A stretch of 64,000 bases of DNA from Pseudocolwellia sp048296855 (GCA_048296855.1 CP182631.1); one strand, 5' to 3'; positions 51,285 through 61,771 are shown, counted from the first letter of the stretch. Translations and numbers: made by a program. Notes: generated from the sequence alone by a model not told the origin.

Positions 51285-53735
51285 TTACACTCCAAGCTTA
51301 ACTCTTAACAGTGTTTCTTTCGTAATGTCTACAATTTGAACCACCCCTGAAACATTCCATATATTTTGCTCTATTTGCTTGCCTCTATGTATCGCATAAG
51401 AACTAATGTAACCCAGTTCAGGGCTTAAATATTCCATATCAGGTGCATCAGTTCTAGATAACTTTAATTGTAAACATAAAAAGTCACCTGTTTTTAAAGC
51501 ATTTTTTATAAACATATCTTGTAATTTAATTGTACCTAAATCAGTAGATAGTTTTGTGATGACTGAGTTTTCAACAAGCTCTACACCCGGTTTTATTGCA
51601 ACATACAATATAGTAGTAATAGGCGTATCTGAAGCATGCATCTTTTTAAGACTAATCATTAAATCGTTAGTTGCGTGTAGATGATTTAATAACGGGTATA
51701 AATTATATGTATTTTTTTTATCACTTATTTGGCGCATAAATGATAGTAACTTTCCGTTTGCTTGCCCACTAGCAATCGCTTCAATTTTATATCGGCTACC
51801 ACTTGTTTGAACAATTAAGTTAGGAATATCAAGTACACTACTATAAATATTACGAAGCGGTTTAGCTAAACTTGGCACCATCAAAGCATATTCGTCAGGC
51901 GTTAATTTATCTTTGTTTTTATCTATTAGGGCTTTAAAAAAAGTTCTTCCAATATGTTTATGTTTTTCAACATAAACCCTAAGGTTAATGATTGTTTTTT
52001 TCTTATTAACTCTAACCACTTCATAAGGCAAAGCTTTTAAATCAAATGCCGAGGTAACTTTTTGTAATTCCGGAAAAGATAAATAAACAATGTCACCTTT
52101 ATTTAGTGCTACATCATTTTCAAATTCTATTTTAAGACCTGAAGCCGAAAAATCGAGAGACTTTGCTGGCCATTTAAGGTTTTGGCATGTTACATCAACA
52201 GACGTTCTATATTTAAATCGGGCTTCTTGTCGGTGGTCTTTATAATGAATACCCAATTCTTCTATATAGATAGGCGCAATGGAGCGTTTATGACCAAATG
52301 CTTTAATTCGAGATGGCTCAATATTATCAAAATTGTATTCTCTGTATGTCTTGGTTAAATATTCATCGGTAATATCGTTAACAACCACTAAACAAGATAA
52401 GGCATCAATTTTTGCTAAGTTTTCATTACTTACAGGTAAGTTTAAATATTTATTTTTTGCAACAAGAGATTCAGACAAGGTAAAAAAGGAATTCGCTTTT
52501 TCTTTATTAATTCCTTTAATTGATAAAGTACTAATAGCAAAATGAGATTTATTAGCGGCAAAACCTAAAAATTGACTCATAAAGCTTGAATCAGCTTTTA
52601 ACTGAATTTCATCAGCAGTATAAAAGTAGTATTTATCTTGGCTTTTATGGATAAAGCTATAAACCAAAAGATGATTACCCATAACAGCAACTTTCTTTAA
52701 GCGCTGAATTCGTTCAGCAGAGAGTAAAAAGTTAAGCGTAGAATGCTTATCTTCATCTTGCCAATATTGGAAAACATTCTGATTATTGGGGCAAGTTAGA
52801 GCATATTTAGGTAAAAAACCTTCCTCTTCTTTTCCAAGAAAAACAGGTAATTCATTCAGCTTAGGTAAAACATATTGTTCAAAGTTACGAGCTTGTAAGG
52901 CACTAATAGTATTGTCTAAATTAATTTTATAACGTCTTTTGTTACCTTGTATAAAACCTTCTAAAAACTGTTTAAAACCGTCTCTAAAATTTTCATTTGG
53001 GTAAACACGTTTCACACCAACAAGCTGAATATTATCAATTAATTGTATATTCTTTACTTCATATTCAAAAACATCATTTGAGCCAAACTCAAATTCTTCT
53101 TCTAAGCCTAAAAAGCGTATGGCAATTATTTTACCTGTGATAAGTTTTTCAATGCTAGGGATCCTAAACTTACAACCATTAACGCTAATATCAGAGCTAT
53201 TACACTTAATTGCTTTACCATCTAAAGTAACTGATAGCACAATTGAGAAGTTCATTCTTTCTTCTTTGCGATTCAAATAATCGCCGAATTTAAATAATTG
53301 TGCAGGGTATTGTGTTTTTTCAAACACTTTTTGAGCAGGCTTTTTATTAATTTGAAGGGCTTTAATACCCGCTTTCTCTTTTTGGTATATAACTCTAAAA
53401 TTATTTTCTGTATTGGTTACCGCTTCATAAACACCAAATGTATACTTTCCATAAAATGCTAGGTTTTCTTCAAAAACTTTAATGGCAATATCATCTAAAA
53501 AATGAGATCGACCTTCGTTTTCATAGACTTTACACTCACCATCAACATGACCTCGTAAATCAACTAATCGAGTACATGGGCCAGCCAAACGTTTTAATTC
53601 CATTTTTAAGAGGAAACGTTCAGTTTTTGGAAGATGAGATACTTTCGCAGTAAATTTAGTCTCAAAATCCTTATTTAGAACTTGACCACGAAACTCATCA
53701 ATTATTTTTTGGTACTTAGCAAGATTATTAGTCAT
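51285..53735 (-). CDS. Large protein with two PilZ c-di-GMP-binding domains
   Basis: An 816-residue soluble protein. PilZ domain 1 is at about 155-255 with R156xxxR160 and DISVNG (182-187). PilZ domain 2 is at about 500-600 with R502xxxR506 and DFSASG (528-533). Both keep the RxxxR and D/NxSxxG residues that hold c-di-GMP. The N-terminal 150, the middle 240 and the C-terminal 210 residues have no domain I can name. It probably changes shape or partners with c-di-GMP. Placed between serB and radA. Confidence 0.85.
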   Translation of the reverse strand: MTNNLAKYQKIIDEFRGQVLNKDFETKFTAKVSHLPKTERFLLKMELKRLAGPCTRLVDLRGHVDGECKVYENEGRSHFLDDIAIKVFEENLAFYGKYTFGVYEAVTNTENNFRVIYQKEKAGIKALQINKKPAQKVFEKTQYPAQLFKFGDYLNRKEERMNFSIVLSVTLDGKAIKCNSSDISVNGCKFRIPSIEKLITGKIIAIRFLGLEEEFEFGSNDVFEYEVKNIQLIDNIQLVGVKRVYPNENFRDGFKQFLEGFIQGNKRRYKINLDNTISALQARNFEQYVLPKLNELPVFLGKEEEGFLPKYALTCPNNQNVFQYWQDEDKHSTLNFLLSAERIQRLKKVAVMGNHLLVYSFIHKSQDKYYFYTADEIQLKADSSFMSQFLGFAANKSHFAISTLSIKGINKEKANSFFTLSESLVAKNKYLNLPVSNENLAKIDALSCLVVVNDITDEYLTKTYREYNFDNIEPSRIKAFGHKRSIAPIYIEELGIHYKDHRQEARFKYRTSVDVTCQNLKWPAKSLDFSASGLKIEFENDVALNKGDIVYLSFPELQKVTSAFDLKALPYEVVRVNKKKTIINLRVYVEKHKHIGRTFFKALIDKNKDKLTPDEYALMVPSLAKPLRNIYSSVLDIPNLIVQTSGSRYKIEAIASGQANGKLLSFMRQISDKKNTYNLYPLLNHLHATNDLMISLKKMHASDTPITTILYVAIKPGVELVENSVITKLSTDLGTIKLQDMFIKNALKTGDFLCLQLKLSRTDAPDMEYLSPELGYISSYAIHRGKQIEQNIWNVSGVVQIVDITKETLLRVKLGV

Positions 53736-54070
53736 TCAAGTTTGTATATCAGTTAAAAAGAGGTAACAATTCAGTATATTTAGTCATATACAAAATACTC
53801 ATGTAATTGTATATCACAAAACAATTATCAAAACACAGCAATTTTCATGCCTCTAGAAGATTAAAATCATTAACTGTTAATGTTTTTGCTCAAGCGCTTG
53901 TTTGCTGGGCTTAAAAAAACTTATAGCATTATTAATTATTACTCCTAAGGTTTGTCATAAATTTGACCTTTTTTGATAAATTTAATATTGCATACATTAT
54001 TTATACGATAAAAATTTATAACAATATAAATCACTTATCAAACAATACGTTTAAAAATAGGTAAAACCAT
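53736..54070. promoter_or_regulatory. Divergent spacer between the PilZ gene and radA
   Basis: 335 bp of AT-rich DNA. TTGACC at 53963-53968 with TATTGC 17 bases later is a possible radA promoter. A CAAGCGCTTG palindrome lies at 53891-53900. No LexA box, gene or repeat was seen. Confidence 0.35.
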
Positions 54071-55450
54071 ATGGCAAAACCGTCAAAAATTGAATTTGTG
54101 TGTACCGATTGCGGAATGAATCATCCTCGTTGGCAAGGTCAATGTAAGTGTGGAGCATGGAATACACTCACCGAAATGAAACTTCCCACAAGTCAGGTTA
54201 AAAAAGCGACTGGCAATAGCGGCGGTTATGCCGGTGGTATAGGTGGCGGTTCAAAAAAAATAAATGAAATAGACTCTGTTGAAGCTGAAAAACAACTTAC
54301 GGGTATAGGAGAACTTGATCGAGTGTTATGTGGTGGTGTTACTACTGGCTCTGTCAATATTATATCAGGCGACCCCGGCGCAGGAAAAACCACACTACTT
54401 TCAGATTTAGTTGCTCGCATGTCTGAAACAACCGCTTCCCTTTACTGTACGGCTGAAGAATCACTTTCTCAGTTTAAAAATAGAGTAAATCGTTTAAAGT
54501 TGAATTATAACGAAGATAACCTTTACTTGCTGTCTGAAACAAGTGTTGAATCAATTATTGCAGAACTTGATTCAAAAAAAATAAAGTTTGCTGTTATCGA
54601 CTCCATTCAAGCGGTAGTTACCGATAACGCCAATGGTAGCCCAGGTTCACCTTCTCAAGTAAAAGGTGCTGCGCAATTACTTACCCAATATTGTAAGCAA
54701 AATAATGTCACCATGTTTCTTATCGCTCATGTAAATAAAAACAATGAAATTGCAGGCCCGCAAACCTTAGTTCATATTGTTGATGCGTTATTACATATTG
54801 ATACCAACGACGGCCAAATACGTACACTCAGAGCCAACAAAAACCGTTTTGGTGATATAGACACTGTAGGTATTTTTAGAATGTGTGAAAAAGGTATGCT
54901 CAGTGTTGATAACCCTAGCGAGATTTTTCTCTCAGGATCTACTACCGAATCACCCGGCTCGGCAATTACCTGCATTAGAAAAGGTAACCGAAATATTTTA
55001 TTAGAAATACAATGTTTAACGACAGAAACTGAAGCAGAGTTTCCGCAAAGAGTATGCGTAGGATTAAACATGAACCGTATAAAAATGCTCACGGGGATAT
55101 TACGTAAACATACAAAAACAAAGATTTTTCATGATACCTTTTTTAATATCGTGGGTGGTTTAAAAATAGATGAATCTGAAACCTGTATTGATCTTGCGCT
55201 AGTTACCGCACTACTGAGCAGTTTAAATGATTTTATTATCCCGCGCACAACTTGCATTATGGGTGAGCTAAGTCTAAACGGTGATGTACGCCCTATTGAT
55301 AGCGGCGTTCCTCGCGTAAAAGAAGCCGCCCAACATGGTTTTTCTCAAATAATTATTCCGTTTAGAAATTATCATAAGTCTATGGAAGGTTTAGGAGCGA
55401 CCATTTCTGCAGTTAAAACCATTCATGAGTTACTCGCGATAATTAAATAA
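54071..55450 (+). CDS. radA: RadA, DNA recombination and branch-migration helicase
   Basis: A 459-residue RecA-like ATPase that speeds branch migration in recombination. Zinc finger with C11, C14, C25 and C27; Walker A GDPGAGKTTL; the RadA motif KNRFGD; and a C-terminal Lon-protease-like domain (about 280-459). Length matches E. coli RadA (460). Close match to the family throughout, with AGGTAAA before the ATG. Confidence 0.96.
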   Translation: MAKPSKIEFVCTDCGMNHPRWQGQCKCGAWNTLTEMKLPTSQVKKATGNSGGYAGGIGGGSKKINEIDSVEAEKQLTGIGELDRVLCGGVTTGSVNIISGDPGAGKTTLLSDLVARMSETTASLYCTAEESLSQFKNRVNRLKLNYNEDNLYLLSETSVESIIAELDSKKIKFAVIDSIQAVVTDNANGSPGSPSQVKGAAQLLTQYCKQNNVTMFLIAHVNKNNEIAGPQTLVHIVDALLHIDTNDGQIRTLRANKNRFGDIDTVGIFRMCEKGMLSVDNPSEIFLSGSTTESPGSAITCIRKGNRNILLEIQCLTTETEAEFPQRVCVGLNMNRIKMLTGILRKHTKTKIFHDTFFNIVGGLKIDESETCIDLALVTALLSSLNDFIIPRTTCIMGELSLNGDVRPIDSGVPRVKEAAQHGFSQIIIPFRNYHKSMEGLGATISAVKTIHELLAIIK

Positions 55451-55477
55451 TCACTTATTTGTAGACCCAAGGTCAAA

Positions 55478-55501
55478 AAAGGCTACTTAACAGTAGCCTT
55501 T
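55478..55501. terminator. Two-way terminator between radA and metH
   Basis: AAAGGCTACT (55478-55487) pairs with AGTAGCCTTT (55492-55501) across four bases, with A's before and T's after, between convergent genes. Confidence 0.9.
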
Positions 55502-55527
55502 CAACTTATCACTTAATATTAAACCTA

Positions 55528-58500
55528 TTACTCAGGTTCATAATCTAAGTTAGCCGATAACCAACGCTCAGCTTGCGGCATAGTCATCTCTTTTCTTATA
55601 GCGTAATCCTCTACTTGGTCTTTCGCTACTTTAGCTACAGCAAAGTACTTAGCTTCTGGGTGAGCAAAATACCAGCCACTTACGGCAGCACCTGGCCACA
55701 TTGCGTAGCTAGACGTTAACTCCATACCAATGTTATTTTCAACATCAAGTAACTTCCACAACAAGCCTTTTTCAGTATGTTCAGGGCATGCTGGGTAACC
55801 AGGAGCAGGACGAATACCTTGATATTTTTCACGAATTAAATCATCGTTTTCTAGATTTTCGTCTTTAGCATAACCCCAGTATTCTTTACGGATTTTTTCA
55901 TGTAAATATTCTGCGGTCGCTTCTGCTAATCTATCGGCTACAGCTTTAGCCATTATGCTATTGTAATCGTCATGATTCGCATCAAAGGCTTTTACAATTT
56001 CTTCAACGCCAAAACCTGCTGATACAGCAAAGGCACCAACATAATCTTTAATGCCTGACGCTTCATCTGCAACATAATCAGATAAACAGCGGTTAAACTG
56101 CCCTGCGGGTTTTTTACTTTGTTGACGTAATTGATGTAAGCGTTCTAATTTAGTGGTTCTGGTATCATCAGTAAAAAGGATCAAATCATCATTTTCACGA
56201 TGAGCAGGAAATAAACCAAATACCGCTTTACCTTTTAGTTTTCCATTACCTATCACATCATCCAACAAGGCATTTGCATCATCAAACAACTTAGTTGCTT
56301 CTTCACCTACCACTTCATGTTTAAGGATCAATGGGTATTTACCCGATAGTTGCCAAGTCATAAAGAATGGCGTCCAATCGATGTACTTTCTCACAATCGA
56401 TAAATCAATATCATCTAATACTGTTACGCCTAACTTTTTAGGTGTCGTTGGCGTGTAATCATCAAAACTTATTGGAACAGCATTTTTACGAGCATCTTGT
56501 AATGAAATGAGCGTAGAACGAGGACCTTTTTTATAATGACGTTCTCTTACACGTACATATTCTTCTTTTTGACGCTCCATAAATGCTGGGCGAAGTTCAT
56601 CAGACAACAAGGCACTTACTACAGAAACCGAGCGCGATGCATTAGGCACATAAACAACAGGATGATCATATTGAGGTTCAATTTTAACCGCTGTATGTGC
56701 TTTAGATGTTGTTGCACCACCTATTAACAGAGGTAAATTAAAATCTAGTCGCTTCATTTCTTTAGCAACATGTACCATTTCATCAAGTGATGGCGTAATA
56801 AGACCTGACAAACCAATAATGTCGCACTTTTCTTCTTTTGCTACTTGAAGAATTTTCTCTGTTGAAACCATAACGCCAAGGTCAACAATATCGTAGTTAT
56901 TACATTGTAAAACTACGCCTACAATATTTTTACCTATATCATGTACGTCGCCTTTTACCGTTGCTAATAGCACTTTACCATTAGACTTAACTTCGGTTTT
57001 TTCGGCTTCAATAAACGGATTTAAGTGAGCTACAGCCTGCTTCATTACACGCGCAGATTTAACCACTTGCGGTAAAAACATTTCACCGGCACCAAATAAA
57101 TCACCAACTACGTTCATGCCGTCCATTAACGGACCTTCAATGACATCTAGTGGGCGAGCTGCAATTAAACGCGCCGCTTCGGTATCTTCAATAATAAATT
57201 CGTTAATACCTTTAACCAACGAATGTTCTAAACGTTTATTTATAGGCAATTCGCGCCATGTTAAATCAGCTTTATTATTCGCTTTGCCGCCTTGCCCTCG
57301 ATAACCTTCAGCTAAATCTAATAAGCGCTCAGTAGCTCCGTCATCACTGTTCTGAATAACGTCTTCAACAGCTTTTAATAAATCTTTCGGGATATCTGAA
57401 TAAATAGCTAACTGACCCGCATTTACAATTCCCATGTCCATACCATTTTTAATGGCGTGATATAAAAATACGGCATGAATCGCTTCACGTACTGGGTTAT
57501 TACCACGAAATGAAAATGAAACGTTCGATACACCACCTGAAATCATGGCGTACGGTAGGTTGTCTTTAATATCTTTTACGGCTTCAATAAAATCAACGGC
57601 ATAATTGTTATGTTCTTCAATACCGGTAGCTACAGCAAAAATATTAGGATCAAAAATGATATCTTCTGCTGGGAAGCCAATCTCATCGACTAATATATGG
57701 TAAGCACGATGACAAATTTCGTATTTACGCTCACGAGTATCTGCTTGACCTACTTCATCAAAAGCCATAACAATAACGGCTGCGCCATAACGACGTAACA
57801 ATTCAGCTTGTTTGCGGAAGATATCTTCTCCCTCTTTCATACTGATAGAGTTAACAATACCTTTACCTTGAATACATTTTAAGCCTTCTTCTATGATGTC
57901 CCACTTAGAGGAATCGATCATAATTGGTACTTTGGCGATATCGGGCTCACCGGCAATTAAATTCAAAAAGCGAACCATCGCGGATTTTGAATCCAACATG
58001 CCTTCATCCATGTTGATATCGATGATTTGCGCGCCGTTTTCTACTTGTTGTAGAGCTACTGCGATAGCTTCATCAAACTTCGCTTCAGTAATTAAACGTT
58101 TAAATACAGCAGAACCGGTAACGTTAGTTCGTTCACCTACGTTAACAAATAGGCTATCACCATTAATCGTTAAGGCTTCTAATCCAGATAAGCGGCAAGC
58201 GACTTCGCGTGGCTTAATTTCGCGAGGTGTTATACCCGCAACTGAATCAGCCATACCTTTAATATGTTCAGGTGTTGTACCACAACAACCACCAATAATA
58301 TTTAAAAAGCCAGATTCAGCCCATTCACTTACGTGTGAATTCATGTCCTCTACTGTGAAGTCGTATTCACCAAATGCATTAGGTAAACCCGCATTAGGGT
58401 GAGCAGATACAGCAGTGTCTGATATACGACTTAATTCTTGTACGTATTCACGTAATTCAACCGGCCCTAAAGCACAGTTCAAACCAAATGATATAGGTTT

Positions 58501-59223
58501 AGCGTGACGTAAAGAGTTATAAAATGCTTCAGTTGTTTGCCCTGATAATGTACGACCTGATGCATCGGTAATCGTACCGGAGATCATTACGGGGTATCGC
58601 ACACCGAGCTCTTCAAATACACATTCAACCGCAAATATTGCGGCTTTGGCATTTAACGTATCAAATATAGTTTCAATCAAGATCAGATCTGAACCACCTT
58701 CAATTAATGCTTTAGTTGATTCAATATAGGCGTCTTTTAATTCGTCAAAAGTTACATTTCGAAAAGCAGGATCATTTACATCAGGAGATATTGAACAAGT
58801 ACGGTTTGTTGGCCCTAAAACACCAGCAACAAAACGTGGTTTCTCTGGGTTTTTAGCCGTAAACTCATCAGCTGCTTGGCGAGCAATTTGTGCAGCAACC
58901 AAGTTAATTTCAGCGCTGTACTCTTGCATATCGTAATCAGCCATAGCAATAGTTGTGGCATTAAACGTATTGGTTTCGAGTATGTCTGCGCCAGCAGCTA
59001 AATATTCGGTATGTATTGCTTTAATAATATCGGGCTGAGTAAGCACCAACATATCATTATTGCCTTTTACATCAGAATGCCAATCGGCAAAACGATCACC
59101 TCGATAGTCTTGTTCTTCAAACTTGTATGCTTGGATCATAGTTCCCATAGCACCATCAAGTATTAAAATATTTTTACGAAGTTGTTGTTCAAATGTTTCA
59201 AAACTGGCTGACTTTTGCATCAT
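55528..59223 (-). CDS. metH: MetH, cobalamin-dependent methionine synthase
   Basis: A 1231-residue enzyme that makes methionine from homocysteine and methyl-tetrahydrofolate using cobalamin. All modules are present: homocysteine-binding (to about 330, with zinc ligands in GLNCALG and GGCCGTT), pterin-binding (about 350-620), cobalamin cap and binding domains with DVHDIGKNI as the DxHxxG loop, and the C-terminal SAM-activation domain. Length equals E. coli MetH (1227). It follows metA by 85 bp on the same strand, so both may respond to the MetJ site before metA. Confidence 0.97.
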   Translation of the reverse strand: MMQKSASFETFEQQLRKNILILDGAMGTMIQAYKFEEQDYRGDRFADWHSDVKGNNDMLVLTQPDIIKAIHTEYLAAGADILETNTFNATTIAMADYDMQEYSAEINLVAAQIARQAADEFTAKNPEKPRFVAGVLGPTNRTCSISPDVNDPAFRNVTFDELKDAYIESTKALIEGGSDLILIETIFDTLNAKAAIFAVECVFEELGVRYPVMISGTITDASGRTLSGQTTEAFYNSLRHAKPISFGLNCALGPVELREYVQELSRISDTAVSAHPNAGLPNAFGEYDFTVEDMNSHVSEWAESGFLNIIGGCCGTTPEHIKGMADSVAGITPREIKPREVACRLSGLEALTINGDSLFVNVGERTNVTGSAVFKRLITEAKFDEAIAVALQQVENGAQIIDINMDEGMLDSKSAMVRFLNLIAGEPDIAKVPIMIDSSKWDIIEEGLKCIQGKGIVNSISMKEGEDIFRKQAELLRRYGAAVIVMAFDEVGQADTRERKYEICHRAYHILVDEIGFPAEDIIFDPNIFAVATGIEEHNNYAVDFIEAVKDIKDNLPYAMISGGVSNVSFSFRGNNPVREAIHAVFLYHAIKNGMDMGIVNAGQLAIYSDIPKDLLKAVEDVIQNSDDGATERLLDLAEGYRGQGGKANNKADLTWRELPINKRLEHSLVKGINEFIIEDTEAARLIAARPLDVIEGPLMDGMNVVGDLFGAGEMFLPQVVKSARVMKQAVAHLNPFIEAEKTEVKSNGKVLLATVKGDVHDIGKNIVGVVLQCNNYDIVDLGVMVSTEKILQVAKEEKCDIIGLSGLITPSLDEMVHVAKEMKRLDFNLPLLIGGATTSKAHTAVKIEPQYDHPVVYVPNASRSVSVVSALLSDELRPAFMERQKEEYVRVRERHYKKGPRSTLISLQDARKNAVPISFDDYTPTTPKKLGVTVLDDIDLSIVRKYIDWTPFFMTWQLSGKYPLILKHEVVGEEATKLFDDANALLDDVIGNGKLKGKAVFGLFPAHRENDDLILFTDDTRTTKLERLHQLRQQSKKPAGQFNRCLSDYVADEASGIKDYVGAFAVSAGFGVEEIVKAFDANHDDYNSIMAKAVADRLAEATAEYLHEKIRKEYWGYAKDENLENDDLIREKYQGIRPAPGYPACPEHTEKGLLWKLLDVENNIGMELTSSYAMWPGAAVSGWYFAHPEAKYFAVAKVAKDQVEDYAIRKEMTMPQAERWLSANLDYEPE

Positions 59224-59308
59224 TTTTTCCGATAAAAGGTCGTTAATAACAATCTCATGAATGAAACTGGTATAAATGTATTTACTATAAAAAGAACCTT
59301 GGTTCTAT

Positions 59309-60250
59309 TTAATCATTAGGGTTAATAGCTTTTATGTTATTTGCATCTAATTTGTATGGGGTAATTTGATAAACGTAGTAGTTAAGCCAATTAGTAAATA
59401 ACAAACTACCATGACTACGCCACGTACTACTCACCTCGTTTTCAGGATTATTATCAGGGTAATAATTTTCCGGTATAGCAGGCTTTCCTCCTGCATTTAT
59501 GTCGCGCATAAATTCCTCATGTAAGGTTTCAGCGTCGTACTCCGGATGACCTGTTAAATAGACCTGTTTTTTATTTTTACTGGCAGCAACATACACACCG
59601 GCTTGCTCCGATTCGGCAATAATTTTGAGACCTTCTATAGATAAATAATCTTCTCTATCTATGTAGCCATAACGAGAATGAGGTACTTTAAATAAGTCTT
59701 CAAAACCACGCGTGAGCGGTTCTTTTATATCATTAGGTTTATGAGTAAAAACGCCTGAAAGCTTTTGCTTTCTTAAATGCCTTTGCAAACCATAATGATA
59801 GTATAAAGCAGCATGAGCTCCCCAACACGAAAACATAGTAGAAGTTACGTTGTCTTCGGCCCAATCAAATACTTCACAAATTTTATCCCAAAAAGTCACT
59901 TGATCATAATCCATTAAAGCTAATGGAGCCCCTGTAACAATTAACCCATCGTACTGTTTATGCTTAATATCATCAAATAAACAATAAAAATTTTCTAAGT
60001 GCTCTTTAGGTGTATTTTTCGATTCGTTGGCATGAATACGTACAAACTCAATATTAATTTGTAGTGGTGTATTCGATAACATTCTTAATATTTGTACTTC
60101 TGTCTCAATTTTATTGGGCATTAAATTGAGTATTGCCACTTGCATTGGGCGAATTTCTTGACGGGCAGCTCTATTCTCAGACATAACGAAAATATTTTCA
60201 TTATTCAAAATAGATAAAGCAGGCAATTGATCAGGAATTTTAATGGGCAT
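59309..60250 (-). CDS. metA: Homoserine O-acyltransferase (MetA)
   Basis: First committed step of methionine synthesis: acylates homoserine. Start chosen at ATG 60250 (MPIKIPDQLPAL), which lines up with E. coli MetA without gaps; a longer frame reaches 60307. With that start the nucleophile is Cys142 (SCWGAH) and the His/Glu pair is in TGHPEYDAE. The residue that picks the acyl donor, position 111, is Ala (Gly in succinyl-, Glu in acetyl-using enzymes), so the donor is open, more likely succinyl-CoA. MetJ boxes lie about 70-100 bp upstream. Confidence 0.94.
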   Translation of the reverse strand: MPIKIPDQLPALSILNNENIFVMSENRAARQEIRPMQVAILNLMPNKIETEVQILRMLSNTPLQINIEFVRIHANESKNTPKEHLENFYCLFDDIKHKQYDGLIVTGAPLALMDYDQVTFWDKICEVFDWAEDNVTSTMFSCWGAHAALYYHYGLQRHLRKQKLSGVFTHKPNDIKEPLTRGFEDLFKVPHSRYGYIDREDYLSIEGLKIIAESEQAGVYVAASKNKKQVYLTGHPEYDAETLHEEFMRDINAGGKPAIPENYYPDNNPENEVSSTWRSHGSLLFTNWLNYYVYQITPYKLDANNIKAINPND

Positions 60251-60318
60251 AAGACTCAACCTATAGAATATACAAAATTTAGCTTGAATGATTATAGCAT
60301 TTTTCATTATGGCTATGT

Positions 60319-60350
60319 CAACATCTAAACGTATAGACGTCTAAACAGAT
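60319..60350. promoter_or_regulatory. Tandem MetJ boxes upstream of metA
   Basis: A perfect met box AGACGTCT at 60335-60342 is preceded by AAACGTAT (6 of 8) and CAACATCT (5 of 8), and followed by AAACAGAT (4 of 8), all in the 8-bp register that MetJ dimers use. Repression of metA by MetJ with SAM is expected. Confidence 0.8.
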
Positions 60351-60441
60351 TGTAATATTTTCTAACTTAAAAAATATAATGACATAAGTTTTAAAAATAC
60401 CCGCTGAATTTAATATTAAGCTTTATAAATTTAGATCAAAA

Positions 60442-60466
60442 AAAATCTCGGACATGCCGAGATTTT
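60442..60466 (-). terminator. Rho-independent terminator after recA
   Basis: AAAATCTCGG (60442-60451) pairs with CCGAGATTTT (60457-60466) across five bases, 19 bp past the recA stop, with a T-rich run following on the minus strand. Confidence 0.9.
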
Positions 60467-60484
60467 AGTGAAAACGATTGCTGA

Positions 60485-61522
60485 TTATTCAGCAGCTTCT
60501 TCTACTTTTTCAGTTTTTTCACTCTCAGGTACTTTCTTAGTTAAAAGTTCTGCGCGTAAACGTGAATCTAATTCTTTAGCTATTGCCGGATTTTCAGCTA
60601 GATATTTTGTTGAGTTAGCTTTACCTTGACCAATTTTATCGCCATTGTAGCTATACCAAGCACCAGCTTTTTCAACCATGTTATGCTTAACACCTAGGTC
60701 AATTAACTCGCCTAAGCTGTTAATACCTTCGCCATATAAAATTTGAAATTCAACTTGTTTAAACGGAGGAGCTATTTTATTTTTAACAACTTTAACACGT
60801 GTTTCGTTACCGACAATTTCATCGCCATTTTTAACAGCACCAATACGACGAATATCTAATCTTACTGAAGCATAAAACTTTAATGCGTTACCACCCGTTG
60901 TGGTTTCTGGAGAACCAAACATTACACCAATCTTCATACGAATTTGGTTAATAAAAATCATCATGGTATTTGATTGTTTAAGGTTACCTGTAAGTTTACG
61001 CATTGCTTGAGATAACATTCTTGCTTGAAGACCCATATGCGAGTCGCCCATGTCACCTTCAATTTCAGCTTTAGGTGTAAGAGCTGCAACAGAATCGACA
61101 ACAATTACGTCAACAGCACCTGAACGCGTTAACATGTCACAAATTTCTAAAGCTTGTTCACCCGTATCAGGTTGAGATACTAATAATTCATTAATATTTA
61201 CACCTAGTTTACCTGCGTAAATTGGGTCAAGTGCATGCTCGGCATCAACAAAAGCACAAATTTTTCCATTACGCTGAGCTTCCGCGATAACTTCTAATGT
61301 TAAGGTTGTTTTACCACTAGACTCTGGTCCGTATATCTCTACAACACGGCCTAATGGTAAACCGCCAGCACCTAGTGCGATATCTAATCCTAACGAACCT
61401 GTAGAGATTGTTTCTACATCCATACTACGGTTATCACCCAACTTCATTATTGAGCCTTTACCAAATTGACGTTCTATTTGACTTAACGCAGCAGAAAGTG
61501 CTTTTTCTTTATTCTCGTTCAT
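60485..61522 (-). CDS. recA: RecA recombinase
   Basis: A 345-residue RecA: Walker A GPESSGKTTL, loop 1 and 2 regions (EGDMGDSHMGLQARMLSQ; NQIRMKIGVMFGSPETTTGG) and an acidic C-terminal tail. It pairs homologous DNA and drives self-cleavage of LexA. A LexA box lies about 55-75 bp upstream. No recX gene directly follows; metA does, after a terminator. Confidence 0.98.
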   Translation of the reverse strand: MNENKEKALSAALSQIERQFGKGSIMKLGDNRSMDVETISTGSLGLDIALGAGGLPLGRVVEIYGPESSGKTTLTLEVIAEAQRNGKICAFVDAEHALDPIYAGKLGVNINELLVSQPDTGEQALEICDMLTRSGAVDVIVVDSVAALTPKAEIEGDMGDSHMGLQARMLSQAMRKLTGNLKQSNTMMIFINQIRMKIGVMFGSPETTTGGNALKFYASVRLDIRRIGAVKNGDEIVGNETRVKVVKNKIAPPFKQVEFQILYGEGINSLGELIDLGVKHNMVEKAGAWYSYNGDKIGQGKANSTKYLAENPAIAKELDSRLRAELLTKKVPESEKTEKVEEAAE

Positions 61523-61576
61523 TATTTATTGCTCCAAGATGATTTAGGTGCTTAATTCATTTTAATGAAACAAGTA

Positions 61577-61596
61577 TACTGTATAGTCGTACAGTA
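61577..61596. promoter_or_regulatory. LexA box (SOS operator) of recA
   Basis: TACTGTATAGTCGTACAGTA contains CTGT-N8-ACAG exactly, and differs from the E. coli recA operator mainly in the middle. Its distance from recA suits repression at the promoter. Confidence 0.92.
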
Positions 61597-61687
61597 TCAA
61601 GTTTTTTATTAATTTATTTTTTATACTGGAAAATAAATCAATAACAAGACTTGCTATCCATTGAAAAATAACAATTTTATATTAATT

Positions 61688-61722
61688 AGTAACTTTTTAA
61701 AAAAATTTAAAAAAAAGTTACT
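61688..61722 (-). terminator. AT-rich hairpin after the phosphatase gene
   Basis: AGTAACTTTTT (61688-61698) pairs with AAAAAGTTACT (61712-61722). It lies 50 bp past the stop of the minus-strand phosphatase gene; low GC makes it a weak terminator. Confidence 0.4.
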
Positions 61723-61771
61723 CTTTTAATTTCTATTAGTTTTATACAGTAAATTATATTAATGCGTACAG

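Noticed and set aside
53891..53900. CAAGCGCTTG palindrome before radA as an operator
   Set aside because: Ten bases only, no known regulator match and no second copy seen; may be chance.
57893..58402. 169-codon plus-strand frame inside metH
   Set aside because: Lies opposite the conserved homocysteine and pterin domains; no start signal.
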